DNA of 38,071 nucleotides from Cyanobacteria bacterium OH_CBB_238 (GCA_023409995.1 JAEYQN010000072.1:1-38071), one strand, 5' to 3'. Shown: positions 9,065 to 16,893, counted from the first letter of the stretch. Notes: generated by a model from the sequence alone, not told the origin. Numbers and translations: made by a program.

Positions 9065-9081
9065 TACAAACACAAAAATAT
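9065..9081 (+). repeat. 17-base direct repeat flanking the Mu-like unit, copy 2
   Basis: TACAAACACAAAAATAT, 16 of 17 identical to the copy at 5246-5262. It overlaps a small palindrome GTGTTT-TAC-AAACAC (9059-9073). It lies 13 bases from the stop of the iron-sulfur/SCP2 gene and could mark the left end of the element. Confidence 0.4.
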
Positions 9082-9094
9082 GAAATATTGAGCC

Positions 9095-10438
9095 TTAAGC
9101 GAAACATTCATCAAAGGCTTTGAATAATTCCAATGACCCTTTGACACGAATTTTTCTTAGTATTATTTCCTTAATCACAGAAGTTTCTTTATGCAGCACT
9201 TTTAACCAAGTTTTTGAATCAGCATCTATTTGCACGTCTGGAACACCTATAAGCCCTTGTTCTACCTGAATCGTCTTATCTTTAATGATTACAGTTGCCT
9301 CTACTTGTTCAGCTCCACTGAATTTAAAATGATAGGTAGCACATAGCCCTTCAGATTTGTTACGTTGAAATACTATTGACATTGACGAAATAAATCCGGC
9401 TATAGATGGAGGTCTAAGACCATTCCCAACACGTCTTATCTTCTTATGCGGAAACTTCTTCAAAACATAATTTTCTGCGTCGGAGCCCGGAAGCACATAA
9501 ACATTTTCTGTCTTTTGTTGAAGCGGTTTAACTACATCTTTAATGAAATTCTTCTTATCATCTAAATACTGCGGAATAATATCATCTCCTGCTGGACACG
9601 CTGCCATACAATAAACCGATTTGTAACAAGGTCTAAAAGCTAAACTTTGCCATTGTGAAACAGTTTCAGCATCACTAACTTTAGAACGATAATCCTTGGC
9701 ATTTTTACTATCTGCAATATTTTCAACCCAATTTGAAAAACCACCCAACAATTCGCGATATGTATGAGTGAGACAACTTACGGCACAAAAAACTCCATCT
9801 GTACCGATAGCTCCTGTAGGACACGCAGATGCACAAATCTTGCAATTTATGCAAGGGTTGTAGTCTAAAGGACTACTATATTCATCTATTTCGGCATCGA
9901 TAAGTACTGTATTTAGTAGAATAAAATTCCCAAACACAGGGTGAATAACATTTCGGTGTAGCCCCATTTTTCCAAGCCCTGCAGCTTCAGCAATAGGCTT
10001 ATGCGATATGACAGGGGATTTGCCAGGCCATTGTTCTACTTCCATCGGAAACCCTGCAGCTGGACTCACTGCTCGAACTCCTTTACGTTCGAGTGCAGCT
10101 GATATCAGGTGGGCTTCGTGGTTTAGCTCATCTTCAACTTGGTGCAGTTCGTTACTGGCAATGGATGAACGTGCAGGATTTCTCAAGTTTTCTCTATTAA
10201 CACGTCCAACAATAGAGATTAGAGACTTAGTCCATGGGAATATATTCAAAATATTTTCTTTTTGATTAGCTAATTCAGGACGTTCAATTTCTACAAAGCC
10301 AACATCATCCACACCTAATTCAAGACAAATCTTGCGTAGCTCCGCGGCACTGAGTTTTGATGCTTTCTCCTGAGGAGTTGTTGATTGTTTTTTTTCGTTA
10401 TAGCGTTTTATTGAAGGGTGTTCATTCATATTATCCAT
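9095..10438 (-). CDS. QueG-like iron-sulfur protein fused to an SCP2 sterol-carrier domain
   Basis: Protein of 447 residues. The N-terminal half resembles the epoxyqueuosine reductase/reductive dehalogenase-type redox fold (for example GLGKMGLHRNVIHPVFGNF around 154-172). An 8Fe-8S ferredoxin region follows: C196, C199, C202 and C206 in CINCKICASACP, then C218/C222 and C271, C277, C281 in CYKSVYCMAACP. The C-terminal ~95 residues (about 350-445) look like an SCP2 sterol-carrier domain (ATVIIKDKTIQVEQG, then DVQIDADSKTWLKVL), a hydrophobic-ligand-binding fold. It probably moves electrons to a lipid-like or hydrophobic substrate; the substrate is unknown. It is the last gene of the fabF operon, 15 bases after the EFR1 gene, with AAGGAG before ATG. 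It is not QueG itself, because of the fusion and the divergent first domain. Confidence 0.82.
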   Translation of the reverse strand: MDNMNEHPSIKRYNEKKQSTTPQEKASKLSAAELRKICLELGVDDVGFVEIERPELANQKENILNIFPWTKSLISIVGRVNRENLRNPARSSIASNELHQVEDELNHEAHLISAALERKGVRAVSPAAGFPMEVEQWPGKSPVISHKPIAEAAGLGKMGLHRNVIHPVFGNFILLNTVLIDAEIDEYSSPLDYNPCINCKICASACPTGAIGTDGVFCAVSCLTHTYRELLGGFSNWVENIADSKNAKDYRSKVSDAETVSQWQSLAFRPCYKSVYCMAACPAGDDIIPQYLDDKKNFIKDVVKPLQQKTENVYVLPGSDAENYVLKKFPHKKIRRVGNGLRPPSIAGFISSMSIVFQRNKSEGLCATYHFKFSGAEQVEATVIIKDKTIQVEQGLIGVPDVQIDADSKTWLKVLHKETSVIKEIILRKIRVKGSLELFKAFDECFA

Positions 10439-10453
10439 ATGCTTCTCCTTGAT

Positions 10454-11212
10454 TTAATTATTAGCTTCTATAATTTCGTTTAATTTGACGTTGGGATTAA
10501 TAAATCTTGCGCTACTTCTTTCGAATTTCACATGAATTGCATTTTGAGGGCAGTGATGAATACAAGCCATACAACTTTCGCATTTATGAGAAAATTCAGG
10601 CTTTTTATCTACTTTAATATTATTTACGGGGCAGACTTTTTCACAAATTTTACAAGCAGTGCATTTATCATTAATTGTGTAATTTTTATCTATGTTGTCG
10701 AAAATAAATTTAGTAGTGAAGGAGTTGTGTGCCAAGTTTGACACTATATTTGCGCCAAGTCCCACTTCAAAAAGCTTTTCTTCTCTATTGTTTATTTCAT
10801 TTGCAATTGTTTTTAAATTTGATTCAATATACTTATTGCTCTCTTTTTTTAATTGCGCTTCAATTTCAAAAAGCGGCAAATAATTATCTACCATTATTAT
10901 TTCATTTGTATAATTAAATTTTATACCGTTTTTCTTCCCAAGTTTTTCTAACTGTTTCAATGAAGCATACGTGGAGCTGCCGCCATTTACGACAGCAAAG
11001 AAATATTTTGCTGAGAATGTTGATTTGTTAATAAAATCCTCAACAATTCTAGGTAGCCCCATCACATAACATGGGAATACAAAACCTATTGCCTCATCTT
11101 CAAATTCAAGATTGTTGCTCTTTAACAATTGCGGCATAGAGTATAATTCTCCACCGATTTGCTTTGCTATATAGAGACTGTTTCCTGTCCCTGTAAAATA
11201 GAATGTTTTCAT
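10454..11212 (-). CDS. EFR1-type flavodoxin/ferredoxin fusion protein
   Basis: Protein of 252 residues. The N-terminus MKTFYFTGTGNSLYIAKQIG is the flavodoxin-like FMN phosphate loop typical of EFR1-family proteins. The C-terminus has two 4Fe-4S motifs: C184, C187, C190 and C194 (CTACKICEKVCP), and C211, C214, C217 and C221 (CESCMACIHHCP). It is a probable cytoplasmic electron carrier in an anaerobe. It lies 26 bases after the TetR gene and 15 bases before the iron-sulfur/SCP2 gene, so it is likely its electron donor (inference from operon position). GAAAGGAT precedes the ATG. Length and motifs look complete. Confidence 0.9.
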   Translation of the reverse strand: MKTFYFTGTGNSLYIAKQIGGELYSMPQLLKSNNLEFEDEAIGFVFPCYVMGLPRIVEDFINKSTFSAKYFFAVVNGGSSTYASLKQLEKLGKKNGIKFNYTNEIIMVDNYLPLFEIEAQLKKESNKYIESNLKTIANEINNREEKLFEVGLGANIVSNLAHNSFTTKFIFDNIDKNYTINDKCTACKICEKVCPVNNIKVDKKPEFSHKCESCMACIHHCPQNAIHVKFERSSARFINPNVKLNEIIEANN

Positions 11213-11238
11213 TTATATCCTTTCAGATTATTATTATA

Positions 11239-11820
11239 TTAGAACTGTTTTTTTAAATAATTAACTACTTTGGCTATGCAGTTAATATCATCATAAAGCT
11301 TGGAAAGAAAAACCCCGCCTTCTATTGTTGCGATAAAGGTATTTGTAAATTCATCAATATCCAAATCTTTATTGAATTCCCCTTGCGAAATTCCTTTGTA
11401 TAAAATGTCAGATATAAGCAATTTCCACCTATTAACTGCGATTTGTACAAGTTCTTTCATCTCCTCATTTGTATCGTCACAGTCTATTGATGTATTCAAT
11501 ATCGGGCATCCCCCTGCAATGTGTGGGTTTTTAACAATGGAAACAAACTCATCTAAAATTGCAAAAATTTCCTCTTTTGCACTCTTGCATCCAGTTGTAG
11601 ATTCCACCAATCTTTTAGCTTGAAGCTCTGCTGAATATTGAAAGCAAGCCTTTGCTATATCTTCTTTTGATGAGAAATGCCTGTATATTCCGCCTTGTTT
11701 TAATCCTGTTGCTTTTATTATGTCGTCGATTGAAGTAGCCGCATAACCTTTTTGATTAAAAATAGGAGCTGAGGCTTCGATGATTTTTTGTTTTGTAATT
11801 TCGCCTTTTTTTAAAGTCAT
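11239..11820 (-). CDS. TetR/AcrR-family transcriptional regulator
   Basis: Protein of 193 residues. The N-terminal TetR HTH is clear: ITKQKIIEASAPIFNQKGY, TSIDDIIKATGLKQGGIYRHF, SSKEDIAKAC. The ligand-binding part contains GGCPILNTSIDCDD, a sequence style shared by several TetR proteins that bind hydrophobic compounds. The gene starts 2 bases after fabF stops; GAGG within the fabF end serves as ribosome site. As the second gene of its own operon it probably controls the fabF promoter through the palindrome at 13104-13129. The ligand is not predictable from sequence; a fatty acid, bile acid or similar amphipathic molecule would suit the neighbours, but that is speculation. Confidence 0.92.
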   Translation of the reverse strand: MTLKKGEITKQKIIEASAPIFNQKGYAATSIDDIIKATGLKQGGIYRHFSSKEDIAKACFQYSAELQAKRLVESTTGCKSAKEEIFAILDEFVSIVKNPHIAGGCPILNTSIDCDDTNEEMKELVQIAVNRWKLLISDILYKGISQGEFNKDLDIDEFTNTFIATIEGGVFLSKLYDDINCIAKVVNYLKKQF

Positions 11821-11822
11821 TT

Positions 11823-13088
11823 TTAAGCCTCATATTTCTTAAATATTAATGAAGCGTTGTGTCCTCCAAAACCGAATGAATTAGATAATGCATATTCGAA
11901 TCCGCTGACATTTCTTGCTTTGTTAGCAACAACATCAAAATTGCATTCAGGGTCTTGGTTCTCAACATTAATTGTTGGAGGTATAATCTGATTTTTCAAA
12001 GCAAGAATTGAGATTATCGCCTCAGTCGAACCAGCTGCACCTAGCATATGTCCTGTCATACTTTTTGTGGAATTTACAAGAATCGAACCATTTGTAACTG
12101 ATTCTCCAAATACTTTTTTTATAGCTTTTGATTCTGCAATATCTCCGACATGGGTACTTGTTGCATGTGCATTAATATAATTTATTTTCTCAGGAGTAAT
12201 TGAAGCGTCTTTGAGTGCAAGTTGCATCGCTTTTGCTGCTCCTTCACCTTCAGGATTTGGAGAAACCATATCGTAAGCGTCAGAGCTTCTTCCATAGCCA
12301 ACTATTTCTCCATAAATCTTTGCATCTCTTTTTAGAGCGTGTTCCAATTCTTCTAAGATAAGAATACTTGCACCTTCGCTCATTACAAAGCCATCTCTTT
12401 TTGTCTCAAACGGTCTGCTTGCTTGTTTCGGATTATCATTATTGCAAGACATTGCTCTTGCTGCAGTGAATGCGGCCACTGACATCCCAGTTATAGAAGC
12501 CTCTGCTCCGCCGGCAACCACGATGTCGGATTCATTGTACTGAGTCATTCTATACGCATTTCCGATTGAATCTGAGCCTGTAGAACATGCTGTAACAATA
12601 GCCATACTTGGCCCTTTTGCATTTAACAATATTGAAATTTTTCCTGCTGCCATATTGCTTATCATTCGAGGAACAGTGAACGGACTACAACGACTTGGCC
12701 CTTTATTAATTATTTCTGTAATTGTTTCTTCGATCGTTTCAATTCCGCCAGTGCCTGTTCCAATAACAACGCCGAAACGATCGGAATCATATTGATATGA
12801 ACTTAATTTAGAATCTTCAAATGCTTGTAAAGCTGATACGACAGCAAATTGCGTAAATCTATCCAAGCGTCTTGCTTCTTTTTTAGTCATATAATCTTCA
12901 ATATTAAAATCTTTAATTTCACCTGCTATTTTGCAAGCGTGTTTAGACGTCTCAAATAGTGATATTTCACCAATTCCACTTTTACCGTTAATCATTGAAT
13001 CCCAAAATTCATCTGGGTTCTTTCCACAAGGTGTCATCATCCCTATGCCTGTTATAACAACTCTACGTTTATTAAATTGATTATCCAT
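11823..13088 (-). CDS. fabF: 3-oxoacyl-ACP synthase II (FabF-type ketosynthase)
   Basis: Protein of 421 residues when started at the ATG at 13088, near the usual 412. A longer start at 13142 would read through the operator, and only 13088 has a good GAAAGGA ribosome site. The ketosynthase triad is present: C168 in VTACSTGSD, H308 in NAHATSTHVGD, H347 in STKSMTGHMLGAAG. It condenses malonyl-ACP with acyl-ACP in fatty acid elongation. No other fab gene is nearby. Its position at the head of an operon with a TetR gene and two redox proteins suggests a dedicated, inducible copy that adjusts membrane lipids rather than the housekeeping enzyme; that role is inferred. Confidence 0.93.
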   Translation of the reverse strand: MDNQFNKRRVVITGIGMMTPCGKNPDEFWDSMINGKSGIGEISLFETSKHACKIAGEIKDFNIEDYMTKKEARRLDRFTQFAVVSALQAFEDSKLSSYQYDSDRFGVVIGTGTGGIETIEETITEIINKGPSRCSPFTVPRMISNMAAGKISILLNAKGPSMAIVTACSTGSDSIGNAYRMTQYNESDIVVAGGAEASITGMSVAAFTAARAMSCNNDNPKQASRPFETKRDGFVMSEGASILILEELEHALKRDAKIYGEIVGYGRSSDAYDMVSPNPEGEGAAKAMQLALKDASITPEKINYINAHATSTHVGDIAESKAIKKVFGESVTNGSILVNSTKSMTGHMLGAAGSTEAIISILALKNQIIPPTINVENQDPECNFDVVANKARNVSGFEYALSNSFGFGGHNASLIFKKYEA

Positions 13089-13103
13089 GTTTTTCCTTTC
13101 TTG

Positions 13104-13129
13104 AAAAAGAGAACAATCGTTCTCTTTTT
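13104..13129. promoter_or_regulatory. Palindromic operator at the fabF operon promoter
   Basis: A perfect 11-base inverted repeat, AAAAAGAGAAC and GTTCTCTTTTT, with a 4-base centre. It lies directly downstream of the fabF -10 box and upstream of its ribosome site, so it covers the start point. A related half-site AAAAAGAACAAT occurs on the minus strand overlapping the -35 (about 13160-13171). Size and symmetry suit a TetR dimer, most likely the product of the second gene of the operon. Confidence 0.65.
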
Positions 13130-13132
13130 TAC

Positions 13133-13160
13133 ATTTTAACATTCTTTTTTACGAAGTCAA
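13133..13160 (-). promoter_or_regulatory. Promoter of the fabF-tetR-EFR1-FeS/SCP2 operon
   Basis: On the minus strand TTGACT (complement of 13155-13160) is followed after 16 bases by TAAAAT (complement of 13133-13138). The palindromic operator begins 4 bases further on. Confidence 0.6.
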
Positions 13161-13210
13161 TTGTTCTTTTTACAAATCAATCAAAAATGAATCTTTTGTT
13201 CCAAACAGAA

Positions 13211-13238
13211 TTGACAAAAGAGAAAAATACGTTATACT
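13211..13238 (+). promoter_or_regulatory. Promoter of the membrane protein-cdc48 unit
   Basis: TTGACA (13211-13216) and TATACT (13233-13238) with a 16-base spacer, close to a consensus sigma-70 promoter. The expected start point falls at or inside the operator at 13243-13264. The fabF promoter is about 50 bases away and divergent. Confidence 0.7.
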
Positions 13239-13242
13239 AAAA

Positions 13243-13264
13243 TTAGGTCGTACGTACGAACTAA
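13243..13264. promoter_or_regulatory. TetR-type operator, site 1 (core CGTACGTACG)
   Basis: A 22-base near-perfect palindrome with one mismatched pair, centred between 13253 and 13254. The outer arms read TTAG and CTAA and the core is CGTACGTACG. It shares 17 of 22 positions with the site at 16872-16893, including an exact run GAACTAA. It lies just downstream of the -10 of the 13292 gene, so a bound repressor would block transcription. Confidence 0.75.
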
Positions 13265-13291
13265 AACAAGAAGTTATGAAAGGATTAAAAA

Positions 13292-14041
13292 ATGGATGAA
13301 AAAATACTTAATAAGATCCAAATCTTATTTGCCTGGTCAGGTTTGCTATTTGTAATTGTGTATGGACTTTCTTGGGTTGTGTTAGGACATAATTACCCAC
13401 CTCCAAACCCAGCTTTTACAGCACAAGAACTTGTAAATAATTTTTATGTCCCATTTAAACATCGAATACTTTTGGGGCAATCTTTATCTACTTGTTTTGG
13501 AATATTCTATGCAACTTGGTCAATTCAATTGACAGTTCAATTGTGGGCTAGAGAAAAAGACAATCATTTGTTATCACTTACAAACCTTGTTGGTGGGCTT
13601 TTAACAGGATGGGTTCTTATTTTTTGTCCGGCAATTTGGGCTTGGTGTGCAGAATTTGCAGGAACAGTTCCTGCAGAAATGACAAAAGCCGCACATTTCA
13701 TTGCCTGGTATACATATGATATGACTTATATGATAACAACAATTCAAGCATTTGCAATTTTTGCCTTCGTATTGGCTGACAAACATAAACCTGCAATAAT
13801 GCCTCGCTGGGCTGCTGGATTAACTTTATTTTCTGGTTTGTCATTTTTGCCTTTGACATTCTTACCATATTTTAAATCAGGCATTTTTGCTATTAACGGA
13901 TATTGGTCATATCACGTTGCATTTATTTCATACGGAATATTTACAGCAGTATTAAGCTATTATATGGTTCAAGATTTAAAAAGAATTAAAACCTCTACTA
14001 CTCCAGGAATTGGTCAAGCGATTAGCCACAAACAATATTAA
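13292..14041 (+). CDS. Polytopic membrane protein of unknown function, TetR-controlled
   Basis: Protein of 249 residues with about six hydrophobic segments, near 11-31, 60-80, 92-115, 146-165, 174-195 and 203-225. The C-terminal tail is short and basic. It is rich in Trp and aromatic residues, including the run AIWAWCAEFAG between helices 3 and 4. I do not recognise a named family. A GAAAGGA ribosome site precedes the ATG. It is the first gene after a TetR-type operator and is followed by the CDC48-like ATPase, with a hairpin between them. Membrane location and control by the second TetR are well supported by sequence; substrate or activity is unknown. Confidence 0.8.
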   Translation: MDEKILNKIQILFAWSGLLFVIVYGLSWVVLGHNYPPPNPAFTAQELVNNFYVPFKHRILLGQSLSTCFGIFYATWSIQLTVQLWAREKDNHLLSLTNLVGGLLTGWVLIFCPAIWAWCAEFAGTVPAEMTKAAHFIAWYTYDMTYMITTIQAFAIFAFVLADKHKPAIMPRWAAGLTLFSGLSFLPLTFLPYFKSGIFAINGYWSYHVAFISYGIFTAVLSYYMVQDLKRIKTSTTPGIGQAISHKQY

Positions 14042-14056
14042 TTAAGTCGCACATAT

Positions 14057-14098
14057 TCAAGTAACTATTTAACAGTTTATTTAGTTACTTGATTTTTT
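14057..14098 (+). terminator. Rho-independent-type hairpin between membrane protein and cdc48-like gene
   Basis: TCAAGTAACTA (14057-14067) and TAGTTACTTGA (14082-14092) form a perfect 11-base stem with a 14-base loop, followed by six T. The stem is AT-rich, so it may be a partial terminator that lowers cdc48 expression relative to the first gene. Confidence 0.65.
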
Positions 14099-14112
14099 AT
14101 AAAGAGGTACAA

Positions 14113-16287
14113 ATGTTAAAAATCGCCGAAATAAATAAAAATCAAACTACTCACGGAATAGCCTTAATGTGTCCTTCCGATATGAAGCAATTGGATATTA
14201 ATAATGGGGATACTATTTGTATTCTCGCAAAAAGGCAAGTCGTCGTAAAAGTGCTTTCGGATGAAAGTAATAACGTCAAAAAAGGAACTTTACAAATAAG
14301 CGCGACAATAAAAGAAAACTGTTATGCCAATATTGGGGAATCTTTTGAGATTGAAAAAATTAAAACAGCACCAGCTAAAAGCATAACTATTATTCCTTCT
14401 TTGGAATTTAGGCAATTCTTTAAAACCGAAAAAGATGAAAAAAATCATTTAAAAAAGCTTTTGAATAAATTTAAAAATAATGATAGTAATGTAGAAAATG
14501 TTTTAAAATATAGAAAAATCGTGGACGGTGTTCCTGTTATGACTGGCGACAAGATTAGAGTTTATTTGTTTGGGCGTGCTTTTGACTTTGATGTTTTAAA
14601 CACTGTTCCAGATGGTGCTGTTGAATTTAATGACCAAACAAAAATAAATATTGTTGGTGGAAGTAAAATATACAGTAATAGTCTAACTTCTGTAGCCTAT
14701 GAGGATATTGGCGGACTAGAAAAAGAAGTTTCCAAAGTTAAAGAAATCGTAGAATTGCCAATGAAATTTCCCCAAGTCTTTGAACAATTGGGAGTTGAAC
14801 CACCAAAGGGTTTACTTTTGTATGGGCCTCCTGGGTGTGGAAAAACCTTAATTGCACGTGCAGTGGCAAGAGAATCAGGCGTTCATTTTATTAACGTTAA
14901 TGCCGCAGAAATTATTCAGCAACATTATGGTGCATCTGAGCAGAAGATTCGTGATATTTTTGACGAAGCTCAAGCCTATGCTCCATCAATATTATTTATC
15001 GATGAAATTGATGCTTTGGCGCCAAATAGAGAAACAGTTTTAGGTGATGTTGAAAAAAGAGTTGTATCTCAACTACTAACTCTTATGGATGGTTTGAATT
15101 CAAGAGGACAAATAGTCGTAATTGCGGCAACTAACATTCCTAACAACATTGATCCGGCACTAAGAAGACCGGGGCGATTTGATCGCGAAATTGGAATCAA
15201 TCCACCTGACAAGCAAGGCCGAGAAGAAATTTTAAGAATACATACACGAGGTATGCCACTAGATAATGACGTAAATCTAAGTGAAATATCAGATATTACT
15301 CCAGGGTTTATTGGTGCAGATATAGCTGCTCTTTGTAGAGAAGCAGCTATGGTTTGCATTCGAGACTTTTTACCTGATTGTGATAATACCAATACGATTC
15401 TATCAGAAGATGTTTTAGAAAATATAAAGGTTTCTATGAAACATTTTGAAAAAGCTCTAAGTGAAATAGAACTTTCAACAACAAGGCAGATTTCTACTGA
15501 AATCGCTTCCGTAAAATGGGACGATGTTGGAGGTTTAGAAAATATAAAAGATGTCTTAAAAGATACCGTTGAACTGCCTTTAAAATACAGTAAAAAATTT
15601 AAACAAGCGAATATAAGACCGCCTAAAGGAATTTTGTTAACCGGTAAATCTGGAACCGGAAAAACTCTTATTGCACGCGCGATTGCATCTGAGAGCAATG
15701 TGAATTTTATATCAGTAAAAGGTCCTGAACTTTTATCAAAATGGGTCGGAGAATCAGAACGCGGTATTAGGGAAATATTCAAAAAGGCACGCCAATCATC
15801 ACCTTCAATAATATTTTTTGATGAAATTGATGCTATTATTCCTGAGAGAGGCAAAGGAGAAGGGTCTTCAAATATAAGCGAGAGAATGGTCGGGCAATTT
15901 CTTTTAGAAATGGATAATATTGATAGTTCGCAGAATGTAATAGTTCTTGCCGCAACTAACAGGCCAGACTTAATTGACAAAGCACTTCTAAGACCTGGAA
16001 GATTTGATATTATATTAAAATTACCGATGCCGGATTATGAAACCAGACTTTCTATTTTAAAAATATATTGCAAAGGCAGAGTTTTAAAATCAGATGTTAT
16101 ATTGGAAAATTTGGCAGAACGAACAGAAGGTATGACTGGTGCAGATTTAGAAGCGATATGCCAACGTGCAGCAATGCTTTCATTTAAGGATTCTATTAAA
16201 ATCAATAATTCTGATTTGGTTCAAATTGAAATTAATAATAATCATTTTCAATTAGCAATGGAAAATTTGAGTCAGAACCTTAAATAA
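14113..16287 (+). CDS. CDC48/p97-like double AAA+ ATPase
   Basis: Protein of 724 residues from the ATG at 14113, chosen over 14089 because AGAGG lies just before it and the sequence then begins MLKIAEINKN, as in CDC48 N-domains. An N-terminal double-psi-barrel-like domain (1-180) is followed by D1, with Walker A GPPGCGKT (238-245) and FIDEID (295-300), and D2, with GKSGTGKT (511-518) and FFDEID (568-573). SRH arginines are present in both (RRPGRFD, LRPGRFD). The D2 pore loop reads SKWVGESE; D1 has QHYGASE. Such proteins unfold or extract protein substrates with ATP. D2 Walker A has Ser where Pro is usual. The 3' end overlaps the convergent TetR gene by 8 bases. Bacterial CDC48 homologues are patchy, so horizontal origin is possible. 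Confidence 0.92.
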   Translation: MLKIAEINKNQTTHGIALMCPSDMKQLDINNGDTICILAKRQVVVKVLSDESNNVKKGTLQISATIKENCYANIGESFEIEKIKTAPAKSITIIPSLEFRQFFKTEKDEKNHLKKLLNKFKNNDSNVENVLKYRKIVDGVPVMTGDKIRVYLFGRAFDFDVLNTVPDGAVEFNDQTKINIVGGSKIYSNSLTSVAYEDIGGLEKEVSKVKEIVELPMKFPQVFEQLGVEPPKGLLLYGPPGCGKTLIARAVARESGVHFINVNAAEIIQQHYGASEQKIRDIFDEAQAYAPSILFIDEIDALAPNRETVLGDVEKRVVSQLLTLMDGLNSRGQIVVIAATNIPNNIDPALRRPGRFDREIGINPPDKQGREEILRIHTRGMPLDNDVNLSEISDITPGFIGADIAALCREAAMVCIRDFLPDCDNTNTILSEDVLENIKVSMKHFEKALSEIELSTTRQISTEIASVKWDDVGGLENIKDVLKDTVELPLKYSKKFKQANIRPPKGILLTGKSGTGKTLIARAIASESNVNFISVKGPELLSKWVGESERGIREIFKKARQSSPSIIFFDEIDAIIPERGKGEGSSNISERMVGQFLLEMDNIDSSQNVIVLAATNRPDLIDKALLRPGRFDIILKLPMPDYETRLSILKIYCKGRVLKSDVILENLAERTEGMTGADLEAICQRAAMLSFKDSIKINNSDLVQIEINNNHFQLAMENLSQNLK

Positions 16288-16852
16288 GTGTTTTGATAAT
16301 ATCCAAACCTTTGATAATTTCGTTATTGTCTTCATCAGCGAAGTGTTGCATCGCAATGCCAAAAGTTGTAGCAATTAATAATCTTGTTATTAATTGCGGG
16401 GGATAAGATTTGATTTTATCATTAATAGACGTATCGCTGGTAATATATTTACCAATTACTTCTGCAATATCGTGAAAAAATAATTTGAACTCGGCTTCTA
16501 TTGCTTTTGACCAAATAGACATACTATAAAAATCTAAAATCAATTTATATATTGAATTGTTTTCTTTAATAACCTTTTGACAATAATCAACTAAAAAAGA
16601 AATCTTTTCTTGTGCAGTTTTTGTAGTTTTTAATTGATTTTCTATATCTTGTAAATATTCATTTTTAATATGTTGAATAACCGCAATGAAGAGCTTTTCT
16701 TTATTTTTATAATAATAATTCAATTGGCTTAATGCAACACTTGCTTCTTCGGCGATATCTCGCATTGAAACATTCGCGTAACCATATGTGGAAATTCTCT
16801 TTAAAGTAGCTTGAAGAATTCTTTTTGACGTATCTTTTTCTTCTAAATCCAT
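16280..16852 (-). CDS. TetR/AcrR-family regulator of the membrane protein-cdc48 unit
   Basis: Protein of 190 residues with a typical TetR HTH: DTSKRILQATLKRISTYGY, NVSMRDIAEEASVALSQLNYYY, NKEKLFIAVIQH. The C-terminal domain is helical and unassigned. It is convergent with, and overlaps, the CDC48-like gene. Its own promoter carries an operator closely matching that of the 13292 gene, so it very likely represses both itself and the membrane protein-cdc48 unit. The ligand is unknown. Confidence 0.92.
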   Translation of the reverse strand: MDLEEKDTSKRILQATLKRISTYGYANVSMRDIAEEASVALSQLNYYYKNKEKLFIAVIQHIKNEYLQDIENQLKTTKTAQEKISFLVDYCQKVIKENNSIYKLILDFYSMSIWSKAIEAEFKLFFHDIAEVIGKYITSDTSINDKIKSYPPQLITRLLIATTFGIAMQHFADEDNNEIIKGLDIIKTLI

Positions 16853-16871
16853 TGCCTAACTTTCAATATTA

Positions 16872-16893
16872 ATAATACGTACGTATGAACTAA
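16872..16893. promoter_or_regulatory. TetR-type operator, site 2 (core ACGTACGTAT)
   Basis: Aligns base for base with site 1 at 13243-13264 (17 of 22 identical), sharing CGTACGTA and GAACTAA. A perfect 12-base palindrome ATACGTACGTAT lies inside at 16875-16886. It sits immediately downstream of the -10 box of the minus-strand TetR gene, the same geometry as site 1. Confidence 0.75.

Noticed and set aside
9059..9073. Rho-independent terminator for the fabF operon at GTGTTTTACAAACAC
   Set aside because: The stem is only 6 bases and has no T run in the minus direction; it is more likely part of the element end.
13089..13142. Longer N-terminus for FabF
   Set aside because: It would read through the palindromic operator, adds residues unlike FabF and lacks a ribosome site; 13088 has one.
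15069..15980. 303-codon minus-strand open frame inside the CDC48-like gene
   Set aside because: A shadow of the strongly coding plus strand; no ribosome site and no recognisable motifs.
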